Below are positions 1-13,700 of a stretch of 64,000 bases of DNA, piece by piece. The position numbers and the translations under genes are program-made. Source of the DNA: Paragonimus skrjabini miyazakii (taxonomy: Eukaryota > Platyhelminthes > Trematoda > Plagiorchiida > Troglotrematidae); assembly GCA_014338405.1 (NCBI GenBank), contig JTDE01021382.1:1-64000 (forward strand), written 5' to 3'. Position 1 is the first letter of the stretch. Each line of letters starts with the position of its first letter. The notes under the pieces are model-generated. The model made no database searches. It was not told the origin of the DNA and saw only the letters and a program-made list of their open reading frames with translations.

Positions 1-617
1 TCCTGTTATCCCAATGAACTGAACAAAAGAGACTCGGGGCCTTGATATCTATTATTTTTGTCCATTTTCATCGAGTTAATGTCAATATGTTGCTTTTTCT
101 CCGTATATTTACATCATTTTTGCGCTTTTGTGTCATTTTTGCCTGACGTTTCACTTTGTTATTGATTTTGGTTGCAAATAAACATCGCTGGCCACTATAC
201 GGTGTAGTCATTATTTGACGTTTACTTTCGTTTACTTTCATTTTGACTATTTTCGCAGTTCATCTCGATCACAATACATAGTGTCCGGATCGGACTGTGG
301 CCGTCCTCACAGCTAGCTGATGAACAACTGATTCTTCGACTGGATCCAAATGCAATTGGGCCGGTTGGACGCTGCAAAAGAAGAACCGTGTCCCCCGGTG
401 TATCCGGGAAGGAGGAGGATAGTGAAAACACACTACATTTTGCGGGCCGTTCGAGTATTTATTATTTCGATTGGGCTACGGATATCAGACTCGCAACAAC
501 GTTGTGTATCAGTACAACGGTGATCACATTCTATTCCGAATCTGATTTGTACGTTATGTGATTGTTTGTTACAAAATCGTTCTCATGGTCTCTGGTTCAA
601 TAGGGGGTTGTTTCGCC

Positions 618-830
618 TTAATTTATGATATGTTGAGGCATTTTGCATCTGTTTGATGCTGTTTGAGCGATAGAATAAATATGTTTTTCAGCGATACCAT
701 TTTGAGTTGATGTTGCACTGCATTTTGTTCGATAAGCTTCACCCAACTTCGGATCGTAATTTGCTCCCTCGGCATCAGTCATTAATCCGATTTTTTGTGT
801 ATTGATCATTTGATTGTCTCCGTTGCCCAT
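618..830 (-). pseudogene. Possible Ty1/Copia-like integrase remnant
   Basis: The 70-residue minus-strand open frame contains TDAEGANYD followed 20 residues later by STQNGIAEKHIYSIAQTASN. In Copia integrases the second catalytic Asp lies in a TDNGxEY-like motif and the catalytic Glu in QQNGxAER. Spacing here is shorter than normal and the first catalytic motif is missing. It is a short, decayed piece at best; chance similarity cannot be excluded. Confidence 0.35.
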
Positions 831-971
831 AAAACATTTTTACACTGCTTTGTGTGTCACGTTTAATAATGTAGATGGGATCCAAATGCGATAACTGATC
901 TTCGGCCGGTTGCAAACCAATAGTGTTTGGGTAGTCGCATGTGAATGCAGAATTTTTGGGCGCTTGATGTG

Positions 972-1078
972 ACTTCGTAGTTCAGCTAGTGGAGGACGTG
1001 CTGCCTTAGGATACACTTTCTGTTGCTTGTTCGAATCCAGTCGATGCCAAGATTTTTCGCGATTAGGTTTCATCTGAC
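972..1078 (+). repeat. tRNA-derived SINE, copy A
   Basis: The sequence opens with CTTCGTAGTTCAGCTAGTGG, close to a tRNA A box, and has TTCGAATCC, a tRNA B box, about 50 bases later. A shared tail (CAGTCGATG, then TTTTTCGC and ATTAG) also occurs in the copy at 11,130. The body is not a clean cloverleaf, so a functional tRNA is not proposed. Confidence 0.65.
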
Positions 1079-1409
1079 TTTTTTATTAGCCTCCCAGTGC
1101 TATTTTCAGGGTCGTTTCTTAGTTGCTGAATGGCAGTCATCGAGTCCCCGCAGCTTACATTGGGCCATTGGAGCCTGTCAGTACTCACATTTTATACCAC
1201 ATTGACTTTTACACCGGGGAGCTATTAACGATGGTGCCTTATTGACAAAATAGTGTTCTTCACTTCAGAGACTGTAGAGTTGTTCAATTTTCTCACCTAT
1301 ATGAGACCTGTTCCTGAATTATGTAATAAGTGATCATGAACTGATGGTATTTTTTGACATGGTTGTTTCTTATTTCCTACTTCTTTGTATAATCAACTGA
1401 TTTCCCAAG

Positions 1410-1714
1410 CTTACGTGTCTGCTTTCGCGGGGATCATTTTTGCGGCAAGTTGTTGTCCACTTCCGATGCCGACAGTTTCAACGATAGTGAAGCTGCTTTG
1501 CCGTTTAAAACCGGACCTGTATCGATGCATCCGACGTCCGGGGTGCTATTCGGACATTTAGGCTTCCAGACTATTTTTGATCTGGTATTTGAGTATCGTG
1601 CTGAGGAACCCACGGATTCCTTCCGGGATATAACAGAGCTGGATCGTCACAAGGCTTGGCAGTTGAACTCCGTATGTTTGAAAATCTTCGGGTTCAGGGC
1701 GGCACTTATGGAAG
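1410..1714 (+). CDS. BLTP2: BLTP2 exon 1 of window (N-terminal groove region)
   Basis: The 3' end is secure: GAAG|GTAGTT leaves phase 1, which joins exon 2 to restore a Glu codon. The end of the peptide, SVCLKIFGFRAALMEG, fits the family segment that ends in an LHAELHEG-like strand, and DLVFEY precedes it. The 5' edge is uncertain: the frame is open back to a CCCAAG|C acceptor at 1409, but that pyrimidine tract is weak and the true start may lie a little downstream. The first part (Ser/Asp-rich) is poorly conserved. Confidence 0.7.
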
Positions 1715-4700
1715 GTAGTTACTTTTTGTAGTTGTTTCTAATATATTTCACGCTCGCTTTGAGTATTAGTTAATCAATAGATACCTTTGTCGTATGTGTA
1801 TGCTTGTGGTATCTCATTGGTAACGATAGCGAGCAACTGATCATGCGGTTGTGCTTTCGAGCACGATTATCACGACCACTCCTGTCTACTTCTGATCAAA
1901 TTGACAGTATCGTATCGCTTGTATTTTTATATCGTTGGATGCGTTTTATTCCATTGTGGACTGAATTTGGATCATGATTATCATTGTATGGCAAGGCTTC
2001 TCGTTCGATTTTTCAACTGTTCGTTGTTAGCTTTCTCCGTTTCGTCTTACTGGACACTGTTCTGGTTACGAACGAGACAGTTTGGTTAAGTGAGTGCTCT
2101 TTCATTTCTCTTTGAAGATTTATTTAATGGTGCCACTTTCGCTGACTCAGTGGAATCCTATGGCTTGCAATATACGCATGGGATGTTTGGCGTAACCGTT
2201 CATTGACTTGCTTGATAAACCTTATTTTCAACCAAGTCGTAGTTATTTACTCCTTACTTACTAGGCAGTTAGACGCTTTACTTTCGTAAGCTATCTGTAA
2301 CTTTGCGTGCTCACTTCTGTGACGACCCACTTCACGGTGACCACTTTATAGAAAGCACCTTTATAAGAAACCGGGCTGTGGTCATCCTTCTAACTGTTAC
2401 ACCGACTGCGCAGGTCTCTCTCACATCGTCCATCTCCCTAAAGTGGCTGAGTTTCGTGTTTCTCAAGGGTGGTGACGGACACTTTAGTTTCCCGAGTCTG
2501 AACGGAGTTTCCTCTTTAGAGAAACTGTTTCTTGCTGCCGATGCGTCATAACGACAGCACGTCTAACCTTAAATTATGAATGTATTTTTTGGTTTAACAG
2601 AGCTTCTTAATCAGTAACGATTACTCGTTAGCTGTATACGACCATAGTTCACGAACTACCCTGAAACCTCGAATTAGATCTCTTTTTTCCGCCAGCATCG
2701 TTGCACAAGTTGGGTGGTTCTTGTTCCGTATTTTAAACTTTTGTAATTTCAGTCAAGTTAACCCGGCTAACGTTTATGATAATAAGTACTCTGGTAACAT
2801 ACGGGTCATTTACCTAAATTGGTTGTTTTCCTCATGTCTTCTGCTCACTACATCCTAACTGTTTCTCTGTGTTTACCTTTATTTTTTAAATGTTTTTTTG
2901 TAGAAGTCATTGAAATATTGAATCAATCTTTGCTCGTTCGTGGTTACGCTTCATCGTTGCCGAACTCATCGCTGGCTATTATTACCAAGCAAAATGCTCC
3001 ATTCAGTCGTCGCACACTCATGCTCACTGATCACGTTCAACGGTTAAGCTACTGTGGTACCACGGATGACCGTCACTCGGACACAGTGAGAAGTTTGCGT
3101 GATTATTATCCTAATCGTCATCCTCCCTATGGATTTCCCACTCACTTGTGTGTTTCATTTTTGCCACGTGAGGCTATGAATTCAGCGAGATCACAGGAGG
3201 AACAATTAAAGGCGGGCTTTCAGTTCGAATTGATTCGATTCATGTTTCGGAGGTGGGTTCAATTCATTGTTTGGCTTGTCGCATGACTGTTTATTGCTAT
3301 GTCTACCGTTTACTTAAATTTGCGCAGTTGAAGACCCTAAAACCTTGACATCGAAACATTGTTGCCGTTCCATCATACTTGTCCGTCAACCTTGCACTCC
3401 ATAAGTTTAATTAATGTTTCATAGTGAACACTCATGGTCACTCATTCATAAACGGTCACAAGCTTTACCAGATGATGTTGTGGTTTCGGCTGCTGTTCAC
3501 CGCATTACCAATAGGGGTTGTTCTGGAATAAAACGTTATTAAGGGAAAAGAGAAACTAACTACTGAGTAGGATAAACAACTGATTGGAATGTCTTTGAGA
3601 TTTGGTCTGTAGAAATATCTTAGTCGGGAGTAAAGCGTTACCAATAAACATGTCTACCGATTGCTTTCAAGTTGTTTTGAAATCATGAAAGATTTATCAG
3701 TGTTGTAGCCGCACACATTCCATTGACTGCAGCACGTTACCATATCGGCCGACATTTCTAACTGGCACTTCGAATCATCGCAGACTCCTAAGCCGGTCAG
3801 ATCACACCTATAGCCTTTACTCAACGAAACAACCATGATTATCATATTTGGAGACTGTGTAATTGCTTCATCAACCTGTGGTTTTGCCCCCGGTGAATAG
3901 TGCTTGAGACTGTTGTCCATAGGCTCTTATTCTGCTCGCACAGTAAGCATACCAACTTGTAATAAATACTTCCCTGACCTCCTCCGCAAAAAAAATAGCT
4001 CCATGAAACTGCAAACTCAGTCGAAAGTAGCTCTTAAGTCAAAAAATTACCACGACCATTGATTGCTTATAAGTGTCAATGCATCATGATCCGTCGTAAG
4101 GTACCAGTGTGACCAATGCACCTATGACCAGGTCAGTATTCTTCCTGCTTTTCAAGAATCCAGTTTTCTCTAGATTTTTTGAGTGGTCTCTTTAGTAAAT
4201 AGGAATAAATTGGAGGCGACGTAGACAAGATTACTGCTTCTGTGGTTGTCTCATAAATCCCGGGTACTCTTTAGAAACGGGTTTCACTGTTTATAAACAC
4301 GAAAATCGCCGATAGTGTTACTGTTTCTGACAACTGAATATAGCTAGACATATAACCGGATATAACTTACTCTCTGGTCAGAGGACACTATCGAATGGAC
4401 ACGCACTGCGCACGTGCACCGCGAGCATTGCTGGTTGGTTTACTGTATCCGTTATCACGATTGTCACTGAACAATCCTTCTGCATTGTGCTCTTGATAAC
4501 TGACGTTTTGCATATCACCACAAGGTCGTTAGGGACGAACAAAGAAAAACAAACGCCCAACTTTAGATGAGCCTTAAGTAGCATTTTGTGACCATAAGGG
4601 ATAACCGGAAGATTAGACTCTCGGAGTTCGATGTATGTGCAACTGCTTGTCCAACGGGTTTGGAGATAAACTAAGTAGGGTTGTTATCAAATTCTTCATT

Positions 4701-7700
4701 GCTGTCCATGATAAAAACCGTATTTAGACGTTTTCTATATTTGATTCATGTTAGCTGCTTTCATAAGTTGAATTAAAGTCTGATGGTTGTTAGTACGATT
4801 GCAGAGCCTTACAACATTATCAGTGTGCTTATATGCAGAAACACGGCTTACACAGATATCCTATATTAAATTAAAATGGAAGAAAACCACCGTACTGAAA
4901 AATGCCGCTATTATTCAGGGCAGTTGATGAGTTGCAACCATCACACGTTTCGGCATGTATGGAAGTTTGCGAGTTCGATTCCTAGCATCAGCAGCCATCT
5001 CTGTCTAGAATTGAGCCCACATGTTACTTAGCCTGTCGCCTCGTATTAAACTGTTTGTGGTGTATAACTGCGAACGTTTTCAACCGGCACGGTATGCTTA
5101 ATCAAAATTAAGATCAAGTCATTCGATCGAACTATCATGTTGAAGTAGTTACAACATCTCAGGTCTGTTTACCCACACATATTCGTTAACTAGCCTATTT
5201 GTTTTGTCACCTACGTGTGCAGGTTACTGGCCCATCACATATGTATTTTGAAGTACAACTTAGTGCGAAATTTGTAACCTTTTGCCCCCACATTTCGAAG
5301 GATAGCCTGAGCTATGAGGATGGTTGTGTTTATTCTATCAGTGCCTCGCACAACGCCCGACAATATGCACCCTAACTGTCAGTAAGTCCAGTTATGTCAA
5401 CACCGTTAGTATCGGTGCCACCCAGACATTGTCCTGCTTATTGTCTGACTTGGCTTTTGCTCATGAACACTGTCATTCCCAAACATCCATCATGTGTAAG
5501 TAACTTAGCCCAGCAAGTTGAACCAGATGAACAGAACCCTAGTCTCAGAGGGTTTGTTGGTTTGTGTGTGGACCTTTGTTTGCAAGCTGGAACTGATTGA
5601 CTCCATACTAACCCACCGCCTGTCAAGCGATAGTTTGAACGTGTAACTGATGTTCTTCATTTGCAATCTGTACTCAATGCCAGTATATGTCGTGTCTCCG
5701 TATAAGAGACTTTCTTGTCTTGGTGGTAAAATTAGAGTACTCTATGCGAGCTAAAGCGACAGGTCCTACCGTCTTATTGGCTTAGTGACTAGCGAATAAT
5801 GCAGAACTGAAAGGAACTTGAACCCACGCTGTGGTACGATAGCAATGGCTGAATGATATAACACAGACCAGTTCACTGTTTTTTCCTATCAGTCTAAACT
5901 GGTTGTAGATTTTTTGCTTCAACACGTGACCTTTCATCCTTGTATAATCATTGTGTACTTCTCACATGCTGCACGCGAGGGCCACCCGAGTGTAGTCGTT
6001 TCAAGTGACTACGGTTTGGCTACCATCCTCCTTTTGTTAAAAAAAGGCTCGCATAATTCATGTATAAATCACCGAGGGATTAGCTTGATTCCTATTGCAT
6101 CGAAGTTGCTTACAGCCATTTTACTTTGTAGACTAAACAAAACGCGCAAACAACATATTCCTGAGGAGTGAGATGGTTTTCACCCTGGCCGTAGCTGCAC
6201 TGTGCCAGATACACGATATCCGATTTTCATATAAACGGTCAGCAATTTTTATCTTCTTGGACGTCAGAGGGTCCTTTCACTTGGTTGATAGGGCTGAACT
6301 CGGAGACTGCCTATCAAGGGATACGCTCGAAAAGTACGTGGACGTCCTCAAAGCAATTTACTGTCAAGCCTCAGACCAGGCTAGGACTTATGGTAGCGTA
6401 TCACTGACCTTTAGCATCTCAAATGGAATGCGACAAGATTTTCCAACCTCCTCTTTCCTATTTGACTTTGCAGTAAAGGCGATTCTGTAGTGTACCCTGC
6501 AGCCAGTCACTCGACTTTGAGACATAGAGTATGTAGACAACATCGTCTCAATCTGTGATAGTTCACAGGGAGTCCAGATAATCTCAGACAGATTAGAGAC
6601 TTCCGTTTGTCAGTTTGGTATGGGTTTTGCACCTAATAAGTGCAAGGTGTTGTTGCAGGAGTGGCAGTACTGTGCACCTGCTCTCACCCTTGGCGCTGAA
6701 CCTTTTAAGGCATTTGAGAAGTTCATGCACCTTGATAGCTGTATGAGCGATGATGGAACGTCTGATGAGATCACAAATTGTCTAGCTAAGACTCAGGTGG
6801 CGCCATGTTCTCAGTCTTTCTGTGAAGGGCCTAGTATAAAATTTCGTCGTAAGGGCACTCCCGTTATACGGCTGCCAAACGTGATCCATCCATGTAGAGG
6901 TCGTTCACAGTTTCCGTTTTCAACCACCGGTATCTCCGAAGAGTTAGCGGCATGTGATAGGAACACTGTTTTAGAAATGACAAGATTCGCCGAAGTGTTT
7001 TCGAAATGGATAGACTCTTTCGACCCCTGAGCATAACGATCTCGTCTCACAGGCTTCGTTGCATTGACGACCTCTTACGAGTGCCAACTCATCGCTTGCC
7101 ACACCTTGCCTTGTTCGCGAGTGGCGAATTAGGTTGGAAGCGGTACCATGGCTAGTGTATGGCTTAGGTTAGGAGTATAGGAACACTCACATTGAAGCTG
7201 GCTTCAGTAGGGTGCCCCCAGTTTCCTGGTTGAGGTCTGAAGGAAAATAAACACCATTGGTTGGGGTTGCCGTCTGGTGTAGCGCTCGTGTTGCAAACCT
7301 CTGTATGCACCTTTCCCTTCCACTCACACTTTCCTCTTTCTTTGCTTTACTCAGTGCCTTTTTTTCTTGTCATATTGTGATACGTTTGTCACCTCATGTT
7401 GTTTTCACGTGTTAAGTACATACAATAAGTACATACAACTCGAGTGTATTCCTTCTCTTGAAGAGTGTATCGCTTCAATCTAACAAAATCAGTCTCGATG
7501 AAACCATCACTCCTAAGCTGTAATTCATATTGGTGGGTCTTATATAGTGAAGTTGTCTTGCCCTGTAGCACTCACGTCGATCGGGCCTCAAGAAACGATA
7601 AAAGTCTTTTCAAAAAGAAGCATCTTCAAACAAACCTGTCGCATTCCCTGGGAGGTATTTCTTGTTAGATAGTATTGTCTTCCTGACTTGGGTTAAGACT

Positions 7701-10700
7701 AGTCTAATGAAGTAAGCACAAACGTTGGCGATTAGCTTGTATCTGAACGGCTACCGGTACGATCGAACTCAGGTAAGAGTGCCATCCCTCAATCTCGACT
7801 GGATGTTGCTATTGTGTAAGAGAGATAGATAAAATTTAACACACACGTATCTCCTAGATTTTACCTTCAAATGATACATATGTGAGAAATACACACTAGA
7901 CTGTAAGTTGCAATGTATAAGATATAATATTTATTCACACTATGTAGCTTAGTATATACAAAAGTTTACCTACGTCTAACATTCTTGATGGTAAAGTTCC
8001 AATCTACTTTATCTGACTCATATGCCTGGTTACACGTTGCATGTATCGCTGGAACTGGGACGCATGGGACATCTATTCTGTGATACCTATGATGTAGATT
8101 CCACCACCGTCACTCATCAACTCCCCCTACAAATGTCATGTCTATCTGTGCACCACTACTGTTATGCGTTTGATGTTTGAAAAGCTTTCATCTGCAGAGC
8201 TACAGCGCCATTTTAGATAGTATATTGGGCCACAGGTTGAGCAGTTAGCGACTCAAGCATATTTAACTCCCTAACAAATGGCGTTGTTTTTGGTAACTGT
8301 CTTTGTCCCTTTCGGTGAAGAAAATGTCCTCTTAACTTGGAACCACACCTTATACCTGCCTTCTACTAACATAATCGCTTCCTGAGGCTCGACGCTTACG
8401 CGTTCCATCATCAAGGGCTTCTAGGAAAATTGCTTCAGCAGAACCAGTTGTTTCTGTTTTACTTGCAACCGGACATGTTGGTTGTTGGCCGAGTGAGCAC
8501 GGTTGAGCTACTGCGTTGTTTATCACCTGGGTCGACCTGTTGGTTGTGACTCAACCATTCGCATGCATGTCATGAATGTACAGGCTAATTGGCCGTATAC
8601 TTTGCAACAGAACTGCTGATGACCGGCTCACTCATGATGTATGGCGGCGTTCTTGCGAAAAATAATTTTCTTCCCCGCAACCTATTTTTTGAAAGGCCCC
8701 GTGATGGAATAGCTCCTGCTTAGTGTATTCGTGTTTTGCGCATCAGTTTGTTTGTTAGCACTGTAAGTAAATTTAGTTTGTACGCGTTTTATTAATTCGC
8801 ATGTTCTAAGGTCTACATTTCTAACGAGGTGGTGCTTACTAGTTGTAACGAATCATACTTTGGTGAGTCCAAAATTGGTGTTCACTGCAAGGATTGGCCG
8901 TATCAAGGCAAAAGAGCATTCGCTGTACGTAACTACGCGCACAACAGCGTTTATTTGCACTTGCTTGTTGTTTCAGTCACTGTTACTTCTAAACTTTCAT
9001 GTGTGAAATTTTATATGAAAATCGAGGGGCAATTTTGCTTCTCTGTCGTGCCAACCACTGAGATGCCTACGCATTAGCCACATGCTACTCATTGGTGTTT
9101 TGAGTAATGTATAAATGTAAGGTGCATATATCCCGACTCGCACGAGGCAGTTGAAGTTGATGTAAATTTGTGGACAGACCTTTGTAAGGTGTTGTGACCA
9201 CTCAGCCAGAGACTGTTCAATTGGTCCATTGTCAGTATGCGGATAACATGTAGCTTGGTTTGTTTAATCGTTGTGATGTATGTAATACGCGATGTAGCCA
9301 ACGACAACTTATTCTCTATTGGGCTTCTAAACTGGGGTAGCATGTTTAAGCTCGTTTACCCTATGAGACTTCTGCCTAGATTTGGACAGTCTGATAGGAG
9401 CCAATGTGTACGTGTTTTCGTGCATGGCTCATGGCTACAGTACATATTGTTCAACTTACCTGTACTCTCCTCCATTTCTACAAAGTTATATACTACGATA
9501 TTTCACTGTTTTACAAATCAGTTAAGTGAGTCTTTTCGTCATCCAACTACTTTCTCCACGTTTGCCAAACTCAGTATTCCGTGTTGTTTCTTATACTTGT
9601 GCTCCTGCTTTTTCTCATTTTTCCGTTCAGGAGCATACAAATCAAATTTCACAGTTTGAGGACTTCCATGGATTTGGTGACATGTGGCACTACCGATAGC
9701 GCGTATTCTGAGACCCCAGCCTCGCTGTTAAGTTTATTTCAGCCTGTTTCTGGTGGCTCCACTCCAAATCTCTCATTTCTACGAGGTTGCAGACGCATCA
9801 TTAATAGCAAGCTGCGTTTTGCCCCCTGTCAAGTTTCGGGATTTAGATCTTCTCCGGCGCCATTGTCTTATGTCGATTGGCCAGAACAAGAATCAGCACT
9901 GATGACTGATGAGTTTACCAAACTTGATTCAATGTCTTTCACCGGTCGGCTTAGCTTGAGACAACTGCACATAACCAGTGGATGGAATCCAGAGAAAAAT
10001 TGTTGCGTACTGGACTTGAAAATGGGATCGTTGTTTGCTGAGTTGCAAGTAAGTTTCGTGTTCTCGTGCGAAACTTGGTGAGTTCGAGGTATTTGATGGA
10101 TCAACTATCTATCTTTGGTAAGCACAGTGTTTGAGCTCCAACTAGCGCTATGGTAACAACGTTGACAGTCGAGCGTACAATTTGAGTTGGCACTACTTTA
10201 TTTGCTCCTTCATAGGCTTGAACAGCCTGTGACCCTTCTCCTAAAAAGGTTTCCAACTTCCGTACCACTAGAACTCCGACGCCATTTAATACAGTGGGTT
10301 ACACGAGGGCTGGATACCGTTAAGCCCTTCAAACCTGAATGAGGTCTATCATGCTGAGCGGTGCTCAAATCCGCTATGCTCTGAACTTTAACGGGTGCCA
10401 TTTCCACTGCGCCACCTCGAGCCCAAACATGCCTGGAGTACAGAGATACAAAGTCGGCGTTCAGTTTTTGTAAAAATCCTTAAGAATCAAGCAGCACGCT
10501 TTTACTTCCCATTTTTTCTTATGTGATGTACAATTTGTTCTGTTTAGAATAACCATTTTTCCTTTACAACTTTAAAAAAGGAGGCTAGATGAGTAACACT
10601 ACATGTTCTAAGCTCAAAACATTTCGCCACATGTACGAATGGGCCTTTTACTGACAGTTTGTGCATGCAAAACTATTGACCGTGTCGAAGTAAGTCAACC

Positions 10701-13700
10701 GTCAAGGCTTGTTCGGATGTTTTCACGTTAGCCTAAGTTACAAATACAAGTGTGAATGCGATACATTCTTTATGGACCAAATGATCGATAGCTTAAAATA
10801 AGATTTGCCAAACTTCTGTCAGAAATTGTCTGGCAAACAGTTACGTAGCAATCAAATAGGTTGACAATGAATTACCGGCGAATGGCACCTTCGTCGATTG
10901 CGATACATCTACGGTGATGTACAACACGACTGACCCACTGAAAATATTCCTTGTTCTTTTCGCAATAGGAAACGAGTGCTTATTACGGCTTCCGAGTCTA
11001 TTGCGGTCGGATACCGCAACCTCTTTTTGTATATGCAAAAAAATTCTTTGATTTTTGTGTTGTTTCAGCTACAACTAAACAGGTTTTGAACTTTCAGTCC
11101 ACATGTGAAATTCATGATCTTCTGGTGTGTCTTCGTAGCTCAGCTGGTAGAACACCCGCCTCATCTGGGCATGATGTTTTTGTCGCTAGTTTGAATCCAG
11201 TCGATGTCTTGGTTTTTCGCAATTAGATCTCTTCTAAAACTATCAGATCTGCCAAACTACTCATATCTTTTGTTTGCTTAGTGCTTGGTGATTCGGTGTG
11301 TTTATGTGAGCTTCTGTTCAAATACAGTGAAATATTCTGTGTCATTTAACCTACAATGTCAGTCTTCCTTTTTACTCTTTATTCAAAGTTGTTAAACACT
11401 GAAGCAGATAATAATGAACGAGATATTTGTGGATGTTTTATGCTTATTTATGGTCCTGTTTTAGACATGTAGATAACATAGGATGGTCATAAGCTAACAT
11501 CACTTTGTCTCTCAGGAATATCTAATCAGGTGCTGAGAGGTCACGCCTCGAAAAATCCCCTTGGAGGAAAATGTCCCCGATGTCATAGCTGCGATAGAGG
11601 TAGTTTGCAGAACGTTGGTGCCATAAATTTTCTTTTGTAACTAATTCATTGAGTTTGATGGCTCTGCACTTCACCGTACCCTTTTTACGCGTATACTTTT
11701 CAACCCTCCAACATATGTACTCCTGATTTGCGTTACCAATGTGTTTGTGTTTTGCCCGACTTATCAGCTGCGCCACTTTAGTTGCACCCTAAGCGTAGCT
11801 GTGAATACCTGGCAAACAATCTGTGTGCACAATCCCGAGGAAGCAGAGTTTCATTCGCAGCTTATTCAAATAATCCGACTCACTTGTGCCTTGTTATCGA
11901 AGCAACGGCGCGAGGGAATCTCCACTTGGAGGTCCAAGTGGCAAACGGAATCGCCCTGGTACACCAATGATCTTGTCTCAGCGAGGTCTTCTGGGCGATC
12001 ATCCTTGACTTGCGGTCTCAACTCTGTGACACCAATCCGTCGGCTAAAATCTTTTCAGGTAACTGCACTACCCATCATCCAGTTAATCAAGACCATCGTA
12101 ATGTGTGGTCAGTTTACAATGGATTGAAATAAATTCGTACCAGTTAACCTACATATTCGCATGCAGATAATTGTCGAATTTTCTCCACAATTTCTTTCAT
12201 CTCTGGTTAATTTTCGTTCCATGAGAGTTTCTTTCTCTACTGTTTTTATACATTCCTATGTATACATACTTGCACAAAAGTACAATTGCCATTGGGAATC
12301 TCTCGGATCCACGATGACATCGCCGTATGGACGCCGACCACCATTCACATTGTTGTCTAGTTTTCGATAGCCTGACGGTATCCAACTAGTATCTGTCCTT
12401 GTAATTGATACCATCCAATGTTGCTCTGCTTGTTTCAAAAATGCATTAGTACATCTTCGATTAAAACGGTCATCTTGGTCTTATTCAGTCTGACGACCTT
12501 AATCTTTCCCACTTAGAACCCGCCGGATATTGTTTCAGTAGTCGAATCCACTTTATTTCCATACTCAACGGCAAAGCGTCTTTATATCCTGCCAACTATG
12601 ACATTCTTCAAGGTGCCCTATTCTCCATATTTTTTCTCTGTAAATGTGCAAAAATTTATACGCATCTATTAACGTTGTTTTGGGTTGTAGAAAATTAACC
12701 AACAAACGAAACAGAGCGTTGAACCAGTGTAATGATTATCCTCCTTTTAAAGGACGTTGCCTTTCCTGTCGCCATAACAATTTTCAATTGGTGTACTTAA
12801 TTGCTACTCCTCTATTCACGCAGATTTTCTACCCAGGCCAAAAAGCTCCGCAGTTAAATATCTTTTTATTCCAAGTTAGACAGCCAGCGTCGGCTTACTG
12901 TTTTCCAAAGTAGAACGTGATCCTTATTCGTCCGACGTCTAAAATCTTTCCATGGACTTCTACACTGAGTCGGACATTTTTTTGATTGTTTTCTCATTTT
13001 CCATTGGTTGTGTTGTTTCGTTGCGTCTGCCGGTCTTCCTGTTACCGAACGCGCTTATGTTCCGTTTTCCCGAGTGTTTATCTAAAAGTGGTGATACGGT
13101 CCATTTTGGATTGCTAGTTTCTGCTGGCTGGGAGGACTGGAAATATTCATTATAATGGGTTCATAATGCTGGACGGCCGATTTCGTCCTTATCCGGACTC
13201 TTCAAAAATAGGCAGTCTAGACGAGGGATCGAACCAGCAATCATAACTCATAGGGTTGCCGGTTCGATCCCTCCAAGAGACCGTCTCTATTTCACGAGTT
13301 TAGTGAAGAATGAAACCGGTTTGAGGGTGAGCACTATGACTGCATCACAGTCAAACCTAATTCCCGAACCTAATAATCGACGTACCCACCTGATTTCTAA
13401 TTTTTATAACCTTTTCATCATCGATTTTTCAGTCCATCCATCTGTTGCTCCCTTTCTGTTCCTTGTATATAGTATATTAGTTCTATCACTAGGCGCATCT
13501 ATTCTAGTCATTAATCCACATTCTGATGTAAAATTTTCCGCGAAGTTCTCCCAAAAACCAACTCCGGACTGCTTGGTTCTAGTTTCAGAAACCTGAGTGT
13601 TCATTCCGCCTTTCCGGTCACATCATCCCGATCAGTACTTTAACATAGGAAGCTTGAACTAGTTTTCGTTTACTCTACTATCAAGCCTCCTTTTAGTTTT

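Larger units (their letters stand above)
1..1409. other. Intron or upstream sequence with TE debris
   Basis: This precedes the first recognised exon and is presumably intronic, since the family's N-terminal 150-200 residues are missing from the window. It contains a possible Copia integrase scrap (618-830, minus) and a tRNA-derived SINE (972-1,078). Nothing else was recognised. Confidence 0.6.
3253..9630 (+). other. Intron 2 (6.4 kb) with LINE remnant
   Basis: Apart from the LINE at 5,930-7,330, only a B-box-like GAGTTCGATTCC near 4,972 and several unconvincing short frames were seen. Confidence 0.65.

Noticed and set aside
3654..3920. Cysteine-containing 88-codon minus-strand frame
   Set aside because: Six Cys residues cluster, but no signal peptide or recognised fold is present and the frame lies in an intron; chance is likely.
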